Shown piece after piece: positions 8,841-17,333 of a stretch of 64,000 bases of DNA; within the stretch, counting starts at the first letter, position 1; each line of letters starts with the position of its first letter. The translations under genes and the position numbers were made by a program. The DNA is from Bacteroides_D sp963546395. GTDB taxonomy: Bacteria; Bacteroidota; Bacteroidia; Bacteroidales; CAJPTX01. Location of the stretch: NCBI GenBank assembly GCA_963546395.1, contig CAUUMS010000008.1, positions 1 to 64,000 on the forward strand, read 5' to 3'. Under the pieces are notes generated by a model. It did no database searches, had not been told where the DNA came from, and saw nothing but the letters and a program-made list of their open reading frames with translations.

Positions 8841-9779
8841 TCACGCCTCGCTGAGTGCTATAAAACAATCCTCCACGCCCGGGGCTATTAGCTCAACCGT
8901 GGCATCATGAAAGCCCTGCGCAGCAAGTACCTTACGGATACTCTCGGGCGATGCCGAGGCCGCTAGGGTGACATGATGCGATTCGCCGAATGGTACAGCC
9001 CGCACTACCGTGGGCAACCTCTGAAGCACCTTGAGCATACCATGCATCCGGTCGCCTCGCACCCGGCACAGCTGGGCCTCATGTCGGGCCAGCACCCCCT
9101 CAGGCGTATCAGTGAGAATGCAGCGTCCCTCCCGCATCAACGCAATGCGATCGCACTGGCTCGCCTCATTCATGTAGGCGGTGGAGACTAGCACGGTGAT
9201 CCCTTCGCCCTTCAGCCGGCGTAGCGTTACCCACAGATCAGTGCGTGATACGGGGTCGACACCCGTGGTGGGCTCATCGAGGAATAGCACCCGTGGACGG
9301 TGTATCAGCGCGCAGCATAGCATGAGCTTCTGCTTCATCCCCCCCGAGAGGGCGCCCGCCTTTCGCCGTGCAAACGGAGCCAGCGGGGCGTAGATATCCT
9401 CTATCAGCGAGTAGCTATCCTGCATGTCAGAGCCAAAGATGGTGGAGTAGAATCGGATGTTCTCTGCCACCGTAAGGTCGTGGTAGAGTGAAAACACCTG
9501 TGGCACGTACCCGATCCGTGAGCGAATACGGGCGTAATCACGCTCCAGATCCAATCCGTCCACCATGGCCCTACCACCCGAGGGGCGTAGCAGGGTGGCT
9601 AACACACGAATGAGCGTGGTCTTACCAGCCCCATCAGGGCCGATGAGGCCAAAGATCTCCCCCGCATGAACGCTCAAGTTCAGGCCGGCCTCCGGAGTAC
9701 CTACCCCGCCCGTCAACCCGTGCTTCCAGCCCCCACGTGGGTATTGCTTCCAGAGCCCCTCGAGTACTGTCACAGGCAA
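8841..9779 (-). CDS. ABC transporter ATP-binding protein (N-terminal half of YbhF type)
   Basis: A 312-residue ATPase with Walker A GPDGAGKTT (residues 47-55), an intact signature LSGGMKQKL, Walker B VLFLDEPTTGVD and a C-terminal extension ending PGVEDCFIALSEA. Together with the next ATPase it represents the two nucleotide-binding domains that are fused in E. coli YbhF. The start codon is TTG at 9779 (alternative GTG at 9773), preceded by GGAAGG; the gap to the membrane fusion gene is 8 bases. An intact plus a degenerate site suggests one working ATP site per dimer. Confidence 0.9.
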   Translation of the reverse strand: MPVTVLEGLWKQYPRGGWKHGLTGGVGTPEAGLNLSVHAGEIFGLIGPDGAGKTTLIRVLATLLRPSGGRAMVDGLDLERDYARIRSRIGYVPQVFSLYHDLTVAENIRFYSTIFGSDMQDSYSLIEDIYAPLAPFARRKAGALSGGMKQKLMLCCALIHRPRVLFLDEPTTGVDPVSRTDLWVTLRRLKGEGITVLVSTAYMNEASQCDRIALMREGRCILTDTPEGVLARHEAQLCRVRGDRMHGMLKVLQRLPTVVRAVPFGESHHVTLAASASPESIRKVLAAQGFHDATVELIAPGVEDCFIALSEA

Positions 9780-9787
9780 GCCCCTTC

Positions 9788-10708
9788 CTACTGCACCACC
9801 GCCGGTAGACGTATTTCGCCGTACATGCCCCGCTTCAGCACCCCACCCGAATTGGGTACGCTCACCGTCACGGCATACAGCAGGCTCTCACGCATGTCCT
9901 GCGTCAGCGCGGCCCTGGGGGTAAACTCAGCCTCCTGCGAGATCCACGTCACGCACCCCGAGAAAGTAGCCTGGGCCCCTGCCACGCTATCTATCTGCAC
10001 GGCCACTGTGTCGCCCACGGCCACACGTTGCAACCCCTCATAGGAGACGTAGGCACGCAGAGTCAGTTGCGTCATATTGGCCACACGCACCAACGGAGAC
10101 CCTGCCCCCACCAGTTCACCAGCCGACACGTAGCGTTGCAATACGGTTCCCTGCACAGGGGACACAATGCGACACTGGGCCACGTGGTAGCGCAATTGCT
10201 CATCCCGAATGGCCAGGGCCATACGCTGTGCCACAGCCTGCTCTTCCCTCTTGCTAAGGCGTGACAATGCAGCCCGCGCGCTGCGGTGCGTAGCCAGCTG
10301 CGCATCGATATCGTCGAGTCGCTTTCTCGAGGCAGCCTGCGCCCTCACAAGGCGTTCAATACGAGCCCGGTCGGTCGTAAGCCTGTGTATCTTCTCCTCG
10401 ATGGCTGCCGCCTTCAGCGCATCATCTGGCATCTGCGCCTCCATGCCCCGTACTTGCTCTGCCAGCTCTTGCCGCTGGAGCACGAGCAGGGTGCTATCCA
10501 CCTCGCCCAGCAGTTGCCCCACTTTCACCGTCTGGCCCTCATCCACCACCCAGCGGACTACCCTACCGTTGGCCTCAGACGAGACGAGCACCTCCTGTGC
10601 CTCGAAACTCCCAGAATACGCCGTCTCATTGCTAGCATCTCCGCAGGAAACCAACAGCGCAGGCGCAACGATAGCGGCCATCAAGACATGTAATCGCCAA
10701 CCGATCAT
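9788..10708 (-). CDS. HlyD/RND-type membrane fusion lipoprotein (YbhG-like)
   Basis: A 306-residue periplasmic adaptor. It begins with a lipoprotein signal (hydrophobic stretch then ALLVSC, Cys22). The biotinyl-lipoyl-like halves are ANGRVVRWVVDEGQTVKVGQLLGEVD and, after a coiled-coil hairpin of about 120 residues (LAEQVRGMEAQM ... RMALAIRDEQLRYH), CRIVSPVQGTVLQRYVSAGE. A beta-barrel domain follows. It is the first gene of the exporter operon and would connect the permease pair to an outer-membrane channel; no channel gene of the TolC type is in this window. Start 10708 is chosen because only there does a signal peptide follow. Confidence 0.93.
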   Translation of the reverse strand: MIGWRLHVLMAAIVAPALLVSCGDASNETAYSGSFEAQEVLVSSEANGRVVRWVVDEGQTVKVGQLLGEVDSTLLVLQRQELAEQVRGMEAQMPDDALKAAAIEEKIHRLTTDRARIERLVRAQAASRKRLDDIDAQLATHRSARAALSRLSKREEQAVAQRMALAIRDEQLRYHVAQCRIVSPVQGTVLQRYVSAGELVGAGSPLVRVANMTQLTLRAYVSYEGLQRVAVGDTVAVQIDSVAGAQATFSGCVTWISQEAEFTPRAALTQDMRESLLYAVTVSVPNSGGVLKRGMYGEIRLPAVVQ

Positions 10709-10814
10709 ACATCGCTCACCATTAGATCTGCCCCACCGGGTGCATACCGCCGATGCAAAGGGTAGCTCACCCCCTTGAAACCCAGGTATCACCCTCCCTG
10801 TCCCCATTTTCGGG

Positions 10815-10822
10815 CAAAGATA
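10815..10822 (-). promoter_or_regulatory. Candidate -7 box for the ABC exporter operon
   Basis: TATCTTTG on the minus strand fits TAnnTTTG exactly, about 107 bases upstream of the membrane fusion gene, inside an A/T-rich stretch. A -33 element is not clear. Confidence 0.5.
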
Positions 10823-10892
10823 TTTATAAAAAATGGGCATTCGCGGGCACTGCGTCGCTCATCCGCGCAGTGGCCCGTGCTTCCTATACGCA

Positions 10893-10927
10893 GAGAGGAT
10901 CACCTGGTGGCACCAGATGACCCTCTC
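10893..10927. terminator. Strong hairpin downstream of the LuxR-type regulator gene
   Basis: Left arm 10893-10909 (GAGAGGATCACCTGGTG) and right arm 10911-10927 (CACCAGATGACCCTCTC) pair along their length with two wobble pairs. It follows the stop codon at 10950 on the minus strand by 22 bases. No T-run follows, so it may be a processing or stability hairpin instead of a classical terminator. Confidence 0.5.
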
Positions 10928-10949
10928 AGAGATTGTATTGGGCTACCGT

Positions 10950-11558
10950 CTAATTGCCGCACTTGGCATCCGTGGGCTCCATCAGGTTCAGCGACACCGC
11001 GTAGATAGCCATACCGGGAATGGACTTGATGCCGAGCTTAGTGCTCAGGTTCTTCCGGTGCGATGTCACGGTATGCATGCTGATGCAGAGCTCCTGGCCT
11101 ATCTCCTTGGCCGTCTTACCACGCACCAGGAGCTTTAGCACCTCTATCTCACGACGTGAAAGCCGCGGGGCGTGCTGGCGCATCTGCTGCCCCTCGATGT
11201 ATGGGCGAATCACGTTGCCCACCGACTCCAGGCCCATGTGCAGGCTGACGATGTCATCGAAGAGCGAGAGGATATTACGCCCGATCTCCGAGTGCTGCAA
11301 TCCCACCAGGCCCACCTGCGGGAAATGCTTGCGGATGTCGGCCACCGACTTCTGGTTGTAGTACGCCTGCACCACATCCATGACGATGAGGCGCAGATCG
11401 GGCACGATGAAATCCATCCATCCCCGCCGCTCCAGGAGTGTCGTGGCCATAATCTGCATGGTGGGGTACTCCTTGAGCACCAGCGTGCGTATCCCCTCGG
11501 CCACGAGAGGATATGGGGTAATAATGGCCATAGCCGGCCGATCGCTCATTAATTCCAT
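10950..11558 (-). CDS. LuxR/NarL-type transcription regulator with degenerate receiver
   Basis: A 202-residue protein with an N-terminal receiver-like fold (MAIITPYPLVAEGIRTLV..., DLRLIVMD) and a C-terminal GerE/LuxR helix-turn-helix (LSRREIEVLKLLVRGKTAKEIGQELCISMHTVTSHRKNLSTKLG, residues about 130-180, written here in parts of one domain). The acidic pair expected at the end of strand 1 reads TP and the switch Lys is not visible, so phosphorylation by a kinase seems unlikely. The gene starts inside the end of the hemerythrin-like gene (ATG 11558, or ATG 11549 in a TAATG overlap), so the two are translationally coupled. This hints that the di-iron protein supplies the signal. DNA target unknown. 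Confidence 0.88.
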   Translation of the reverse strand: MELMSDRPAMAIITPYPLVAEGIRTLVLKEYPTMQIMATTLLERRGWMDFIVPDLRLIVMDVVQAYYNQKSVADIRKHFPQVGLVGLQHSEIGRNILSLFDDIVSLHMGLESVGNVIRPYIEGQQMRQHAPRLSRREIEVLKLLVRGKTAKEIGQELCISMHTVTSHRKNLSTKLGIKSIPGMAIYAVSLNLMEPTDAKCGN

Positions 11559-12238
11559 CGCAACTCCTCCCTCTCCACCAACGGAATAAGAATGTGATCC
11601 TCAATGCAGGTATGGGCGCTCAGGTCGTCGCCCAGCTCATGGATACGCAGGAACAGCTCCCGTCGTATCGCATACGATTCGCGCATGGGGAGGTACTTCA
11701 CCAGCAGGCTCTCCAGGTCGCCCAGCTTATCCTCAATGTCCTCATGCCGCGACTTGTAGACCTTCACGCTATAATCCCCAGCCTGTGGCTGCTCGCCGCT
11801 GAGCACGCCCCGCACGTAGGGGAAGGCCACTTGGCTCTCGTAGGCAAAATGCTCCTCCACCTCATCCGTGTACTTCTTGAAGAAGCTCTCCACCAGCTCA
11901 AAGCTCTTGTCACCGGCCCCGTGCCGCATCTCGTGGATCAGCGCCACGATGCGTGGGTAAGCCGTTTGGCTGTAGAACTTGTGTGATTGCTCCAGAAAGT
12001 CCACAATGCGCAGCCCGTCGCTAGGCTGCAACACGTCCACGATGCCAGGGCTATGCGTGAGTGTGACGTGCAATAGCTCCAGGAGGAGGTGCGGATTTAT
12101 CCCCCCCTCCTCGGCCACCTCGCCGAGGCTCTTGTCCATTAGACCCATGGGGATCCCGAGCCGTTCGAACACCAATATGGCGGGCGGATGGCGCAGAACC
12201 ACATCACCCGCGCCTGTCGATACCGTTATCTGTCCCAT
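11549..12238 (-). CDS. Hemerythrin-like (HHE/RIC-type) di-iron protein
   Basis: A 229-residue protein resembling the YtfE/ScdA family, which repairs or senses damage to iron-sulfur centres and reacts with NO or oxygen. Candidate iron ligands sit in order: SHKFY, ALIHEMRH, EEHFAYESQVAFPY, SRHEDI and SAHTCIEDHILIP, i.e. the full His/Glu set. The N-terminal 75 residues (GAGDVVLRHPPAILVFERLGI) are the ScdA-N-like domain, but its usual Cys pair is not seen. The ATG at 12238 is preferred over a GTG that overlaps the pyrC stop codon. It is followed with overlap by the LuxR-type regulator. Confidence 0.85.
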   Translation of the reverse strand: MGQITVSTGAGDVVLRHPPAILVFERLGIPMGLMDKSLGEVAEEGGINPHLLLELLHVTLTHSPGIVDVLQPSDGLRIVDFLEQSHKFYSQTAYPRIVALIHEMRHGAGDKSFELVESFFKKYTDEVEEHFAYESQVAFPYVRGVLSGEQPQAGDYSVKVYKSRHEDIEDKLGDLESLLVKYLPMRESYAIRRELFLRIHELGDDLSAHTCIEDHILIPLVEREELRWN

Positions 12239-12252
12239 AGCAACACTATCTA

Positions 12253-13629
12253 TCACCGGGATTCTTGGGCGTGAAAACGTAACGCTTGCCCCCCGGGTTG
12301 CTCAGACCAACAGCCAACGCGATACGCGAAATTGCCATTGACCAGCGTAAACATAACACGATGGAATGTTGGAATGTTCTTATAAATAGACCACTTGCAC
12401 CGACTTACGAACGGTAAAGTTTGCGGTAACACGCTATTATATAGACGCTTTACACGCACAAGATCGGCCGCATACCCCTCGCAAATAAATCCTCGCCCGG
12501 CAATGCCGAAGAGCCTGGCGGGGTTGTGGCACAGGCTCTCCACCAGTTGCGGCACAGGTAGTTGCTCCTGCTCCGCCCTGTCGAGCAGCGCGCACAGGTG
12601 GTGCTGAATCGAGGCGATGCCAGAGGGGCAACTAGCGTACGGCCTTAGCTTCTCCTCTATCAGGTGCGGGGCGTGGTCGGTGCCAATGGTCATGATGGCA
12701 CGTCGCCGCAGAGCCTCCCACAAGGCCAGCCGATCGGAAGCCGACTTCACCGATGGGTTGCACTTCAGGAGGCCCTCTTTCCGCTCGTAGTCCCCGTCAT
12801 CAAAGAGCAGGTACTGCGGGCACGTCTCGGCCGTGATCTGCTGCGCCAGCGGGGTACCCTGCAAATTGCGGAATAGCGTAGCCTCCTCAGCCGTGCTCAG
12901 GTGTAGCACGTGGAGGCGCGTGCCGTATGCCTTAGCCAGCTCCATCGCCAGCTGCGTGCTCTTGATGCACCCCTCGCGACCACGTATCCACGCATGCTTG
13001 GCAAAGGGAATCTCATCGCCATACTTCTCCTGCGCCTGCTGCATCCGCTCCGCGATGAATCCATCCGTCTCACAGTGCGTGATGACCGGCAGCGGCGACT
13101 CGGCGAATATACGCTCCAGCGTGGCTCGCTCCTCCACCTTCATGTCGCCCGTGGACGAGCCCATGAACAGCTTAATAGCCGCCACCTCCCCATTGGCTGC
13201 ACGGCGTATCTCCTCAATGTTGCTATTCGTCGCCCCCAGGTGGAATCCGTAGTTGGCCCACGAACGCCCTTGCGCCATGGCGTACTTCGCCCGCACTGCG
13301 CTCAGGTTATCGGTTATGGGCTTGGTGTTGGGCATATCGATGAACGAGGTGACCCCACCCGCCACGGCAGCCCTCGACTCCGTGGCCATATCCCCCTTGT
13401 GGGTCAGCCCGGGCTCACGGAAATGCACATGCGCATCGATGAGACCCGGCAGCAGGTAATCCCCATCGCAATCCACCACCTCATCGGCCGCACCAGCCAG
13501 CGACGCATCCTCCCCGTAGACAATCTGCCCTATGGTGCCATCGTGCAGCACAGCCACCGACCCCAGCCGCTCTTGCCCCTCGCTGACAATACGCGCATTC
13601 TCCAGCGCAAGTGCAATCCTATCTCCCAT
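12253..13629 (-). CDS. pyrC: Dihydroorotase
   Basis: A 458-residue class I dihydroorotase that closes carbamoyl-aspartate to dihydroorotate in pyrimidine synthesis. The metal-binding motif DAHVHFREPGLTHKGD lies near residues 64-79 and the substrate loop as IGTDHAPHLIEEK near 320-332. The metal-bridging Lys or Asp region is around LFMGSSTGDM. It lies between the polyprenol-phosphate sugar transferase gene and the hemerythrin-like gene in one transcription unit. pyrD and pyrG are elsewhere in this window. Confidence 0.95.
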   Translation of the reverse strand: MGDRIALALENARIVSEGQERLGSVAVLHDGTIGQIVYGEDASLAGAADEVVDCDGDYLLPGLIDAHVHFREPGLTHKGDMATESRAAVAGGVTSFIDMPNTKPITDNLSAVRAKYAMAQGRSWANYGFHLGATNSNIEEIRRAANGEVAAIKLFMGSSTGDMKVEERATLERIFAESPLPVITHCETDGFIAERMQQAQEKYGDEIPFAKHAWIRGREGCIKSTQLAMELAKAYGTRLHVLHLSTAEEATLFRNLQGTPLAQQITAETCPQYLLFDDGDYERKEGLLKCNPSVKSASDRLALWEALRRRAIMTIGTDHAPHLIEEKLRPYASCPSGIASIQHHLCALLDRAEQEQLPVPQLVESLCHNPARLFGIAGRGFICEGYAADLVRVKRLYNSVLPQTLPFVSRCKWSIYKNIPTFHRVMFTLVNGNFAYRVGCWSEQPGGQALRFHAQESR

Positions 13630-13652
13630 GTGGCTTGTGTTCGTTATGCCCG

Positions 13653-14420
13653 CTAGTCATCCGTGCCCGGGCGCGGTCGGCAAAACCGCATGCGGAGCAC
13701 CCCCCAGAGGGCCTCAGAAAATATTCCTCCCGACATCTTCGACGTGCCCGCCGTGCGATCGGTGAAGATGATCGGCACCTCGCTGAGGCGATACCCCATG
13801 CGGTAGGCCAGGTATTTCATCTCGATCTGGAACCCGTAACCGCGCATGCGCACTGGGTAACGCAGCAGGTGGCGCAGGGCCTCACTCCGGTAGCACACGA
13901 ATCCCGCCGTGGCATCGCGCACCGGCATACCGCTCACGATGCGCACGTATAGCGAGGCGCAGTACGACATGAGGATACGGCTCAGGGGCCAGTTCACCAC
14001 GTTGATACCCTTCACGTAGCGCGACCCGATGGCCACATCGGCCGGCCCACCATCCGTGCCCGCGCACCGGGCCACAAGGCGAGGTATGTCCTGGGGATCG
14101 TGCGAGAAATCGGCATCAATCTCACAGATGTACTCGTAGTCACGCCCCAACCCCCACTCGAAGCCCGCCAGGTAGGCACGCCCCAGCCCCTCCTTTTGCG
14201 CTCGGCTCAGGAGATGGAGACGGCTCCCGTGCTGCGACTGTAGCTCTATCACACGCTGGCCAGTGCCGTCGGGGGAACTGTCATCCACCACCAGCACATC
14301 CACCGCAATGGGGAGCGACAGCACAGCCCCCACGATCCGCTCGATGTTCTCTAGCTCGTTGTAGGTGGGTATTACCACCAGTGTGACTCCCATAGGCACA
14401 TCTGCGCTATTGTCCCTCAT
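13653..14420 (-). CDS. Polyprenol-phosphate mannosyltransferase-like GT2 protein
   Basis: A 255-residue family 2 glycosyltransferase of the DPM1 type. VVIPTYNELENI starts the nucleotide-sugar fold, LVVDDSSPDGTG and EIDADFSHDP hold the Asp residues that bind metal and sugar nucleotide, and GSRYVKGINVVNWPLSR is the DPM1 signature region. There is no C-terminal membrane segment, so it is the soluble peripheral form that transfers a sugar to polyprenyl phosphate for later use in the periplasm. It starts 14 bases before the end of trmB, which indicates coupled translation. Confidence 0.92.
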   Translation of the reverse strand: MRDNSADVPMGVTLVVIPTYNELENIERIVGAVLSLPIAVDVLVVDDSSPDGTGQRVIELQSQHGSRLHLLSRAQKEGLGRAYLAGFEWGLGRDYEYICEIDADFSHDPQDIPRLVARCAGTDGGPADVAIGSRYVKGINVVNWPLSRILMSYCASLYVRIVSGMPVRDATAGFVCYRSEALRHLLRYPVRMRGYGFQIEMKYLAYRMGYRLSEVPIIFTDRTAGTSKMSGGIFSEALWGVLRMRFCRPRPGTDD

Positions 14421-15123
14421 CGCCGGCCCCCTGGGGCAAGGCGAGATGGCACGTTTCCGGTAGGCTGAATGAGAGGTAGGTGATAGATTTCCCCTGCCCC
14501 CGAAATAGCATCTCGTACTTGGTGGGGATGGCCAGCTCGGGGTACTGCTCGAGGCATGGATCGATGTCCTGCAAGGCCACCTCGGGCACCACGCCGCACC
14601 GGGCCAGCACGCCCAGAGTGTACTGGTGCAGCTCGAGACTATCGGTCTTCAAGTGCACCAGGCCGGTAGGGATGAGAATGCGCTGGTAGCAGGCCAGGAA
14701 TGGCACCGCCGTGAGGCGTTTCCCCTCCCTGCGCGTCTTCAGCTGCGGGTCGGGGAACGTAATCCAGATCTCATTCACCTCGCCATCGGCAAAGAAAGAG
14801 CCCAGCGTCTCAATGCGCGTCCGCAAGAAGCCCACGTTGCGGAGCCCCATAAGATGCGCCTGCTTGGCCCCGTACCACAGGCGCGCCCCCTTGATGTCGA
14901 CCCCTATAAAGTTTCGCTCGGGGTAACGCTGCGCCAACGCCAGGGTGTACTCACCCCGACCGCACCCCAACTCGAGGGTTATCGGATTGTCGTTGCAGAA
15001 GAAGTCTCCGTGCCAGTGGCCCTTCATGGCATGGTCGTCACGCCACACCTCCATGAACTGGGCCTGTATCAGGTGGGGGAAAGTCTCGTTCTCCGCGAAC
15101 CGCTGAAGCTTATTCTTGCCCAT
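14407..15123 (-). CDS. trmB: tRNA (guanine-N7)-methyltransferase
   Basis: A 238-residue SAM enzyme that makes m7G46 in tRNA. Motif I reads LELGCGRGEYT, followed by FIGVDIKGARLW and the TrmB signature IWITFPDPQLKTRREGKRL. The start at 15123 (MGKNKLQRFAENETF) is the usual N-terminus; it lies 14 bases inside the gldH gene, and the upstream frame codes Cys- and Arg-rich shadow sequence. Confidence 0.95.
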   Translation of the reverse strand: MGKNKLQRFAENETFPHLIQAQFMEVWRDDHAMKGHWHGDFFCNDNPITLELGCGRGEYTLALAQRYPERNFIGVDIKGARLWYGAKQAHLMGLRNVGFLRTRIETLGSFFADGEVNEIWITFPDPQLKTRREGKRLTAVPFLACYQRILIPTGLVHLKTDSLELHQYTLGVLARCGVVPEVALQDIDPCLEQYPELAIPTKYEMLFRGQGKSITYLSFSLPETCHLALPQGAGDEGQ

Positions 15124-15607
15124 CGTCCACAGATGATTGCGTGGCCAGCTGCACCTGTAGGGCAAATCGCCGCACCCCTGGCAGCGTCTGGTAGCGCATG
15201 CCCTGCTGCACGCGCACGGTGTACACTCCGGGCTCGGCAAACCGCACCTCCTCCGCGTACGGCAGTCGCACCTCCCGCTCCCCGGCAAAGCCCTTGCCAA
15301 GCCAGGCACCCCGGTCGTCAGCCACCCGGTAGTTGAGCGTATCGCAACGCTGCGTCCCCTGGGGGCTAAGCACCGTCACGAAGAGGTAGACATTGGCGTT
15401 GGGGTACTCGTCCCCATGCCGCAGCACGAAGTCGAGCTGATAGGCCTGCGTCGTGTCGGGCACGTCGAAGGCGAATTCGGCGGGCGCATCGGCCGGCCAC
15501 CCCTCGTCCCCCATCGTCTGCTCCTCGAAGTAGACACTCTCCCTCGCGCAGGCCGTCACGAGAAGCAGAAGGGCCAGGGGCCACGCACGTAACCTACTTA
15601 GACGCAT
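15110..15607 (-). CDS. gldH: GldH-like gliding motility lipoprotein
   Basis: A 165-residue lipoprotein. Hydrophobic signal LAWPLALLLLV-type stretch ends in the lipobox VTAC, then SVYFEEQTMGDEGWPADAPAEFAFDVPDT in pieces resembles the start of GldH. GldH is required for gliding in Flavobacterium and is kept in non-gliding Bacteroidota, where its role is unclear. The start at 15607 is chosen for the signal peptide and lies 14 bases inside the PSP1 gene. The PSP1-gldH pairing is commonly seen in this phylum. Confidence 0.85.
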   Translation of the reverse strand: MRLSRLRAWPLALLLLVTACARESVYFEEQTMGDEGWPADAPAEFAFDVPDTTQAYQLDFVLRHGDEYPNANVYLFVTVLSPQGTQRCDTLNYRVADDRGAWLGKGFAGEREVRLPYAEEVRFAEPGVYTVRVQQGMRYQTLPGVRRFALQVQLATQSSVDDGQE

Positions 15608-16760
15608 GCTGCTGACCTGCATTAGGACGCTTGCGCCGGTGGGGCTTACGATTCTTAGACGGCTTCGTCCGATTATCAAAACGAGTGATGCTATCCTCCA
15701 CAATCACATCATCATACCCGTCCTTCACCGGGGCCTCCTCGCGCTGGGGCAAATCCAGCTCGCTGAGCGGGGCCGCCAGCTTTCCCTCGGCATTCAGGGC
15801 CATGATCTGCTCCACCTGAGCGAGCGTGAGCATCACCATACGGCCGGCCCCCCGCGGCTCGGTGGAGAACCACATGTAGTCGCGGAACAGGTCATTCTTG
15901 GCATGGAACAGATTCTGTCCCTCCAACTGTAGGGGCGTGCGCAGCCGTGGGAACCGTTTCCGCGCATCGGCGTAGTAATCCACCTCAAAGTTGAGGCAGC
16001 ATTTGAGCTTTCCGCACTGCCCAGCCTGCTTCTGCGGGTTGGGTGTCATGTCCTGCATCTTCACCGTGCTCGTAGTCACCGGCACGTATTGATGTAGCCA
16101 CTTGCAGCAGCACAGCGACTGCCCGCAAGTGCCGATCCCCCCCACGCGCCCGGCCTCTTGCCGGGGCCCAATCTGCCGCATCTCCACACGCACCCGGAAC
16201 TCGGTGGCCAGCATGCGCACCAGTTCCCGGAAATCCACCCGCTTCTCGGCGCTGTAGTAGAATGAGGCCTTGGTGCCATCCCCCTGGTACTCCACATCCA
16301 CAATCTTCATCTGGAGCCCCAGGCCGCTCGCCACCTCGCGCGCCCGCAGCATGGTGCTCTGCTCGCGCTCTATGCACACGAGCCAACGCTCCACGTCGCA
16401 CTGCGCAGCCTTCCGAAGGATCTTCCCCCGCTGCTCGTCACGGTTTTCACCATGCGCACGGAGGTAATCGCGCTGCGCCAGCCAGCCCGTCAGGGAGACC
16501 ATGCCCACATCGTAGCCCGGGGACGAGGAGACGCACACCACATCGCCCACGTGCAGCGGGAGCATCCCGCCATTCACGTAGTAGTCACGGCGGCCATTCT
16601 TGAACTGCACAGCCACCATCACCCGGTCGCGATTCGACTGGGTGAACGGTTGCCCCCAGTCGAACTGCCCCCCCTCACCGCTCTGCGCGCAGGCTACGCG
16701 GTACTCACTCCTATCCTCGTGGCGGACAATTCTCCCCCTCGAGCTCTCGTACACTTCCAT
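15594..16760 (-). CDS. PSP1 C-terminal domain protein (RicT/YaaT-like)
   Basis: A 388-residue cytoplasmic protein of the PSP1 family. In Bacillus the homologue RicT belongs to an iron-sulfur containing complex that guides RNase Y cleavage. The Cys-rich signature is clear: CGQSLCCCKW near 213-222 and CGKLKCCLNFE near 249-259. The C-terminus is a basic tail (RTKPSKNRKPHRRKRPN) that may bind nucleic acid. The ATG at 16760 is preferred to the TTG at 16766. A -7 box lies at 16789-16796. In related genomes holB often precedes this gene; here an Imm51-like gene does. Confidence 0.9.
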   Translation of the reverse strand: MEVYESSRGRIVRHEDRSEYRVACAQSGEGGQFDWGQPFTQSNRDRVMVAVQFKNGRRDYYVNGGMLPLHVGDVVCVSSSPGYDVGMVSLTGWLAQRDYLRAHGENRDEQRGKILRKAAQCDVERWLVCIEREQSTMLRAREVASGLGLQMKIVDVEYQGDGTKASFYYSAEKRVDFRELVRMLATEFRVRVEMRQIGPRQEAGRVGGIGTCGQSLCCCKWLHQYVPVTTSTVKMQDMTPNPQKQAGQCGKLKCCLNFEVDYYADARKRFPRLRTPLQLEGQNLFHAKNDLFRDYMWFSTEPRGAGRMVMLTLAQVEQIMALNAEGKLAAPLSELDLPQREEAPVKDGYDDVIVEDSITRFDNRTKPSKNRKPHRRKRPNAGQQHASK

Positions 16761-16788
16761 CTCCAAGCCTGCACCTCAATATCATTGG

Positions 16789-16796
16789 CAAAGGTA
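16789..16796 (-). promoter_or_regulatory. Candidate -7 box for the PSP1-gldH-trmB operon
   Basis: TACCTTTG on the minus strand fits the TAnnTTTG consensus, placing the transcript start about 20 bases before the PSP1 start codon. No clear -33 box. Confidence 0.55.
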
Positions 16797-16843
16797 CACA
16801 AATCCCCCTAAGCCTTCCCTTTTCGTCTCAATGCGCGGTACGC

Positions 16844-17209
16844 TCAATCCAGCTCGGCGCGCGAGAAGAGATCGGCCAGCCGTCCCTCCTCCTCGCAGGC
16901 ATCCTTGAATCCGGTGATGAATGCGCGCAGTGCCTCCTCGTCAGACGAGTATGCGCTGAAAAGCCCCGCCTCGGGGTCGAAATGCACCACATCGGCCAGG
17001 TGGGGAAGCGACTCATGGAGGAAGACCGTTGCTATGGAGGCCCAGTCATACCCTCCACCCTCGAAGCCCTCATCGGCCCTCGCCTCGAAGATCTCCGCCT
17101 TATAGCCCAGCCCCGCATCGAGGCATGCGCTGAAGCTGCTCTCGTGCGTCACCCAGTAGAACGGCGCAATACGCCCGGCAAAATCCTTTGCGTCAATGCC
17201 CTCTGCCAT
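16844..17209 (-). CDS. Imm51-like immunity protein
   Basis: A 121-residue soluble acidic protein. The pattern APFYWVTHESSFSACLDAG, EARADEGFEGGGYDWASIA, VVHFDPEAGLFSAYSSD and DLFSRAELD matches my memory of the Imm51 family of immunity proteins, which neutralise toxins of polymorphic toxin systems; this is recalled, not searched. No toxin gene is adjacent, so it may be an orphan that protects against neighbours' toxins. The start at 17209 is taken because the open frame further upstream overlaps the divergent methyltransferase gene. A near -7 box, TACCTTTA, lies at 17240-17247. Confidence 0.75.
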   Translation of the reverse strand: MAEGIDAKDFAGRIAPFYWVTHESSFSACLDAGLGYKAEIFEARADEGFEGGGYDWASIATVFLHESLPHLADVVHFDPEAGLFSAYSSDEEALRAFITGFKDACEEEGRLADLFSRAELD

Positions 17210-17333
17210 AAAATGCTCCCTTTCGTTAGTACCGCACTGTAAAGGTAGCCATTTGTATCGAATGCCTCGCAGCCGGCGGAAATTCGTACCTTCGGCAAAA
17301 GATGAATACGGCCCCAACGCAGGCACCCAATAC

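Noticed and set aside
12910..13656. 248-codon plus-strand frame opposite pyrC
   Set aside because: Opposite-strand shadow of the well-supported dihydroorotase.
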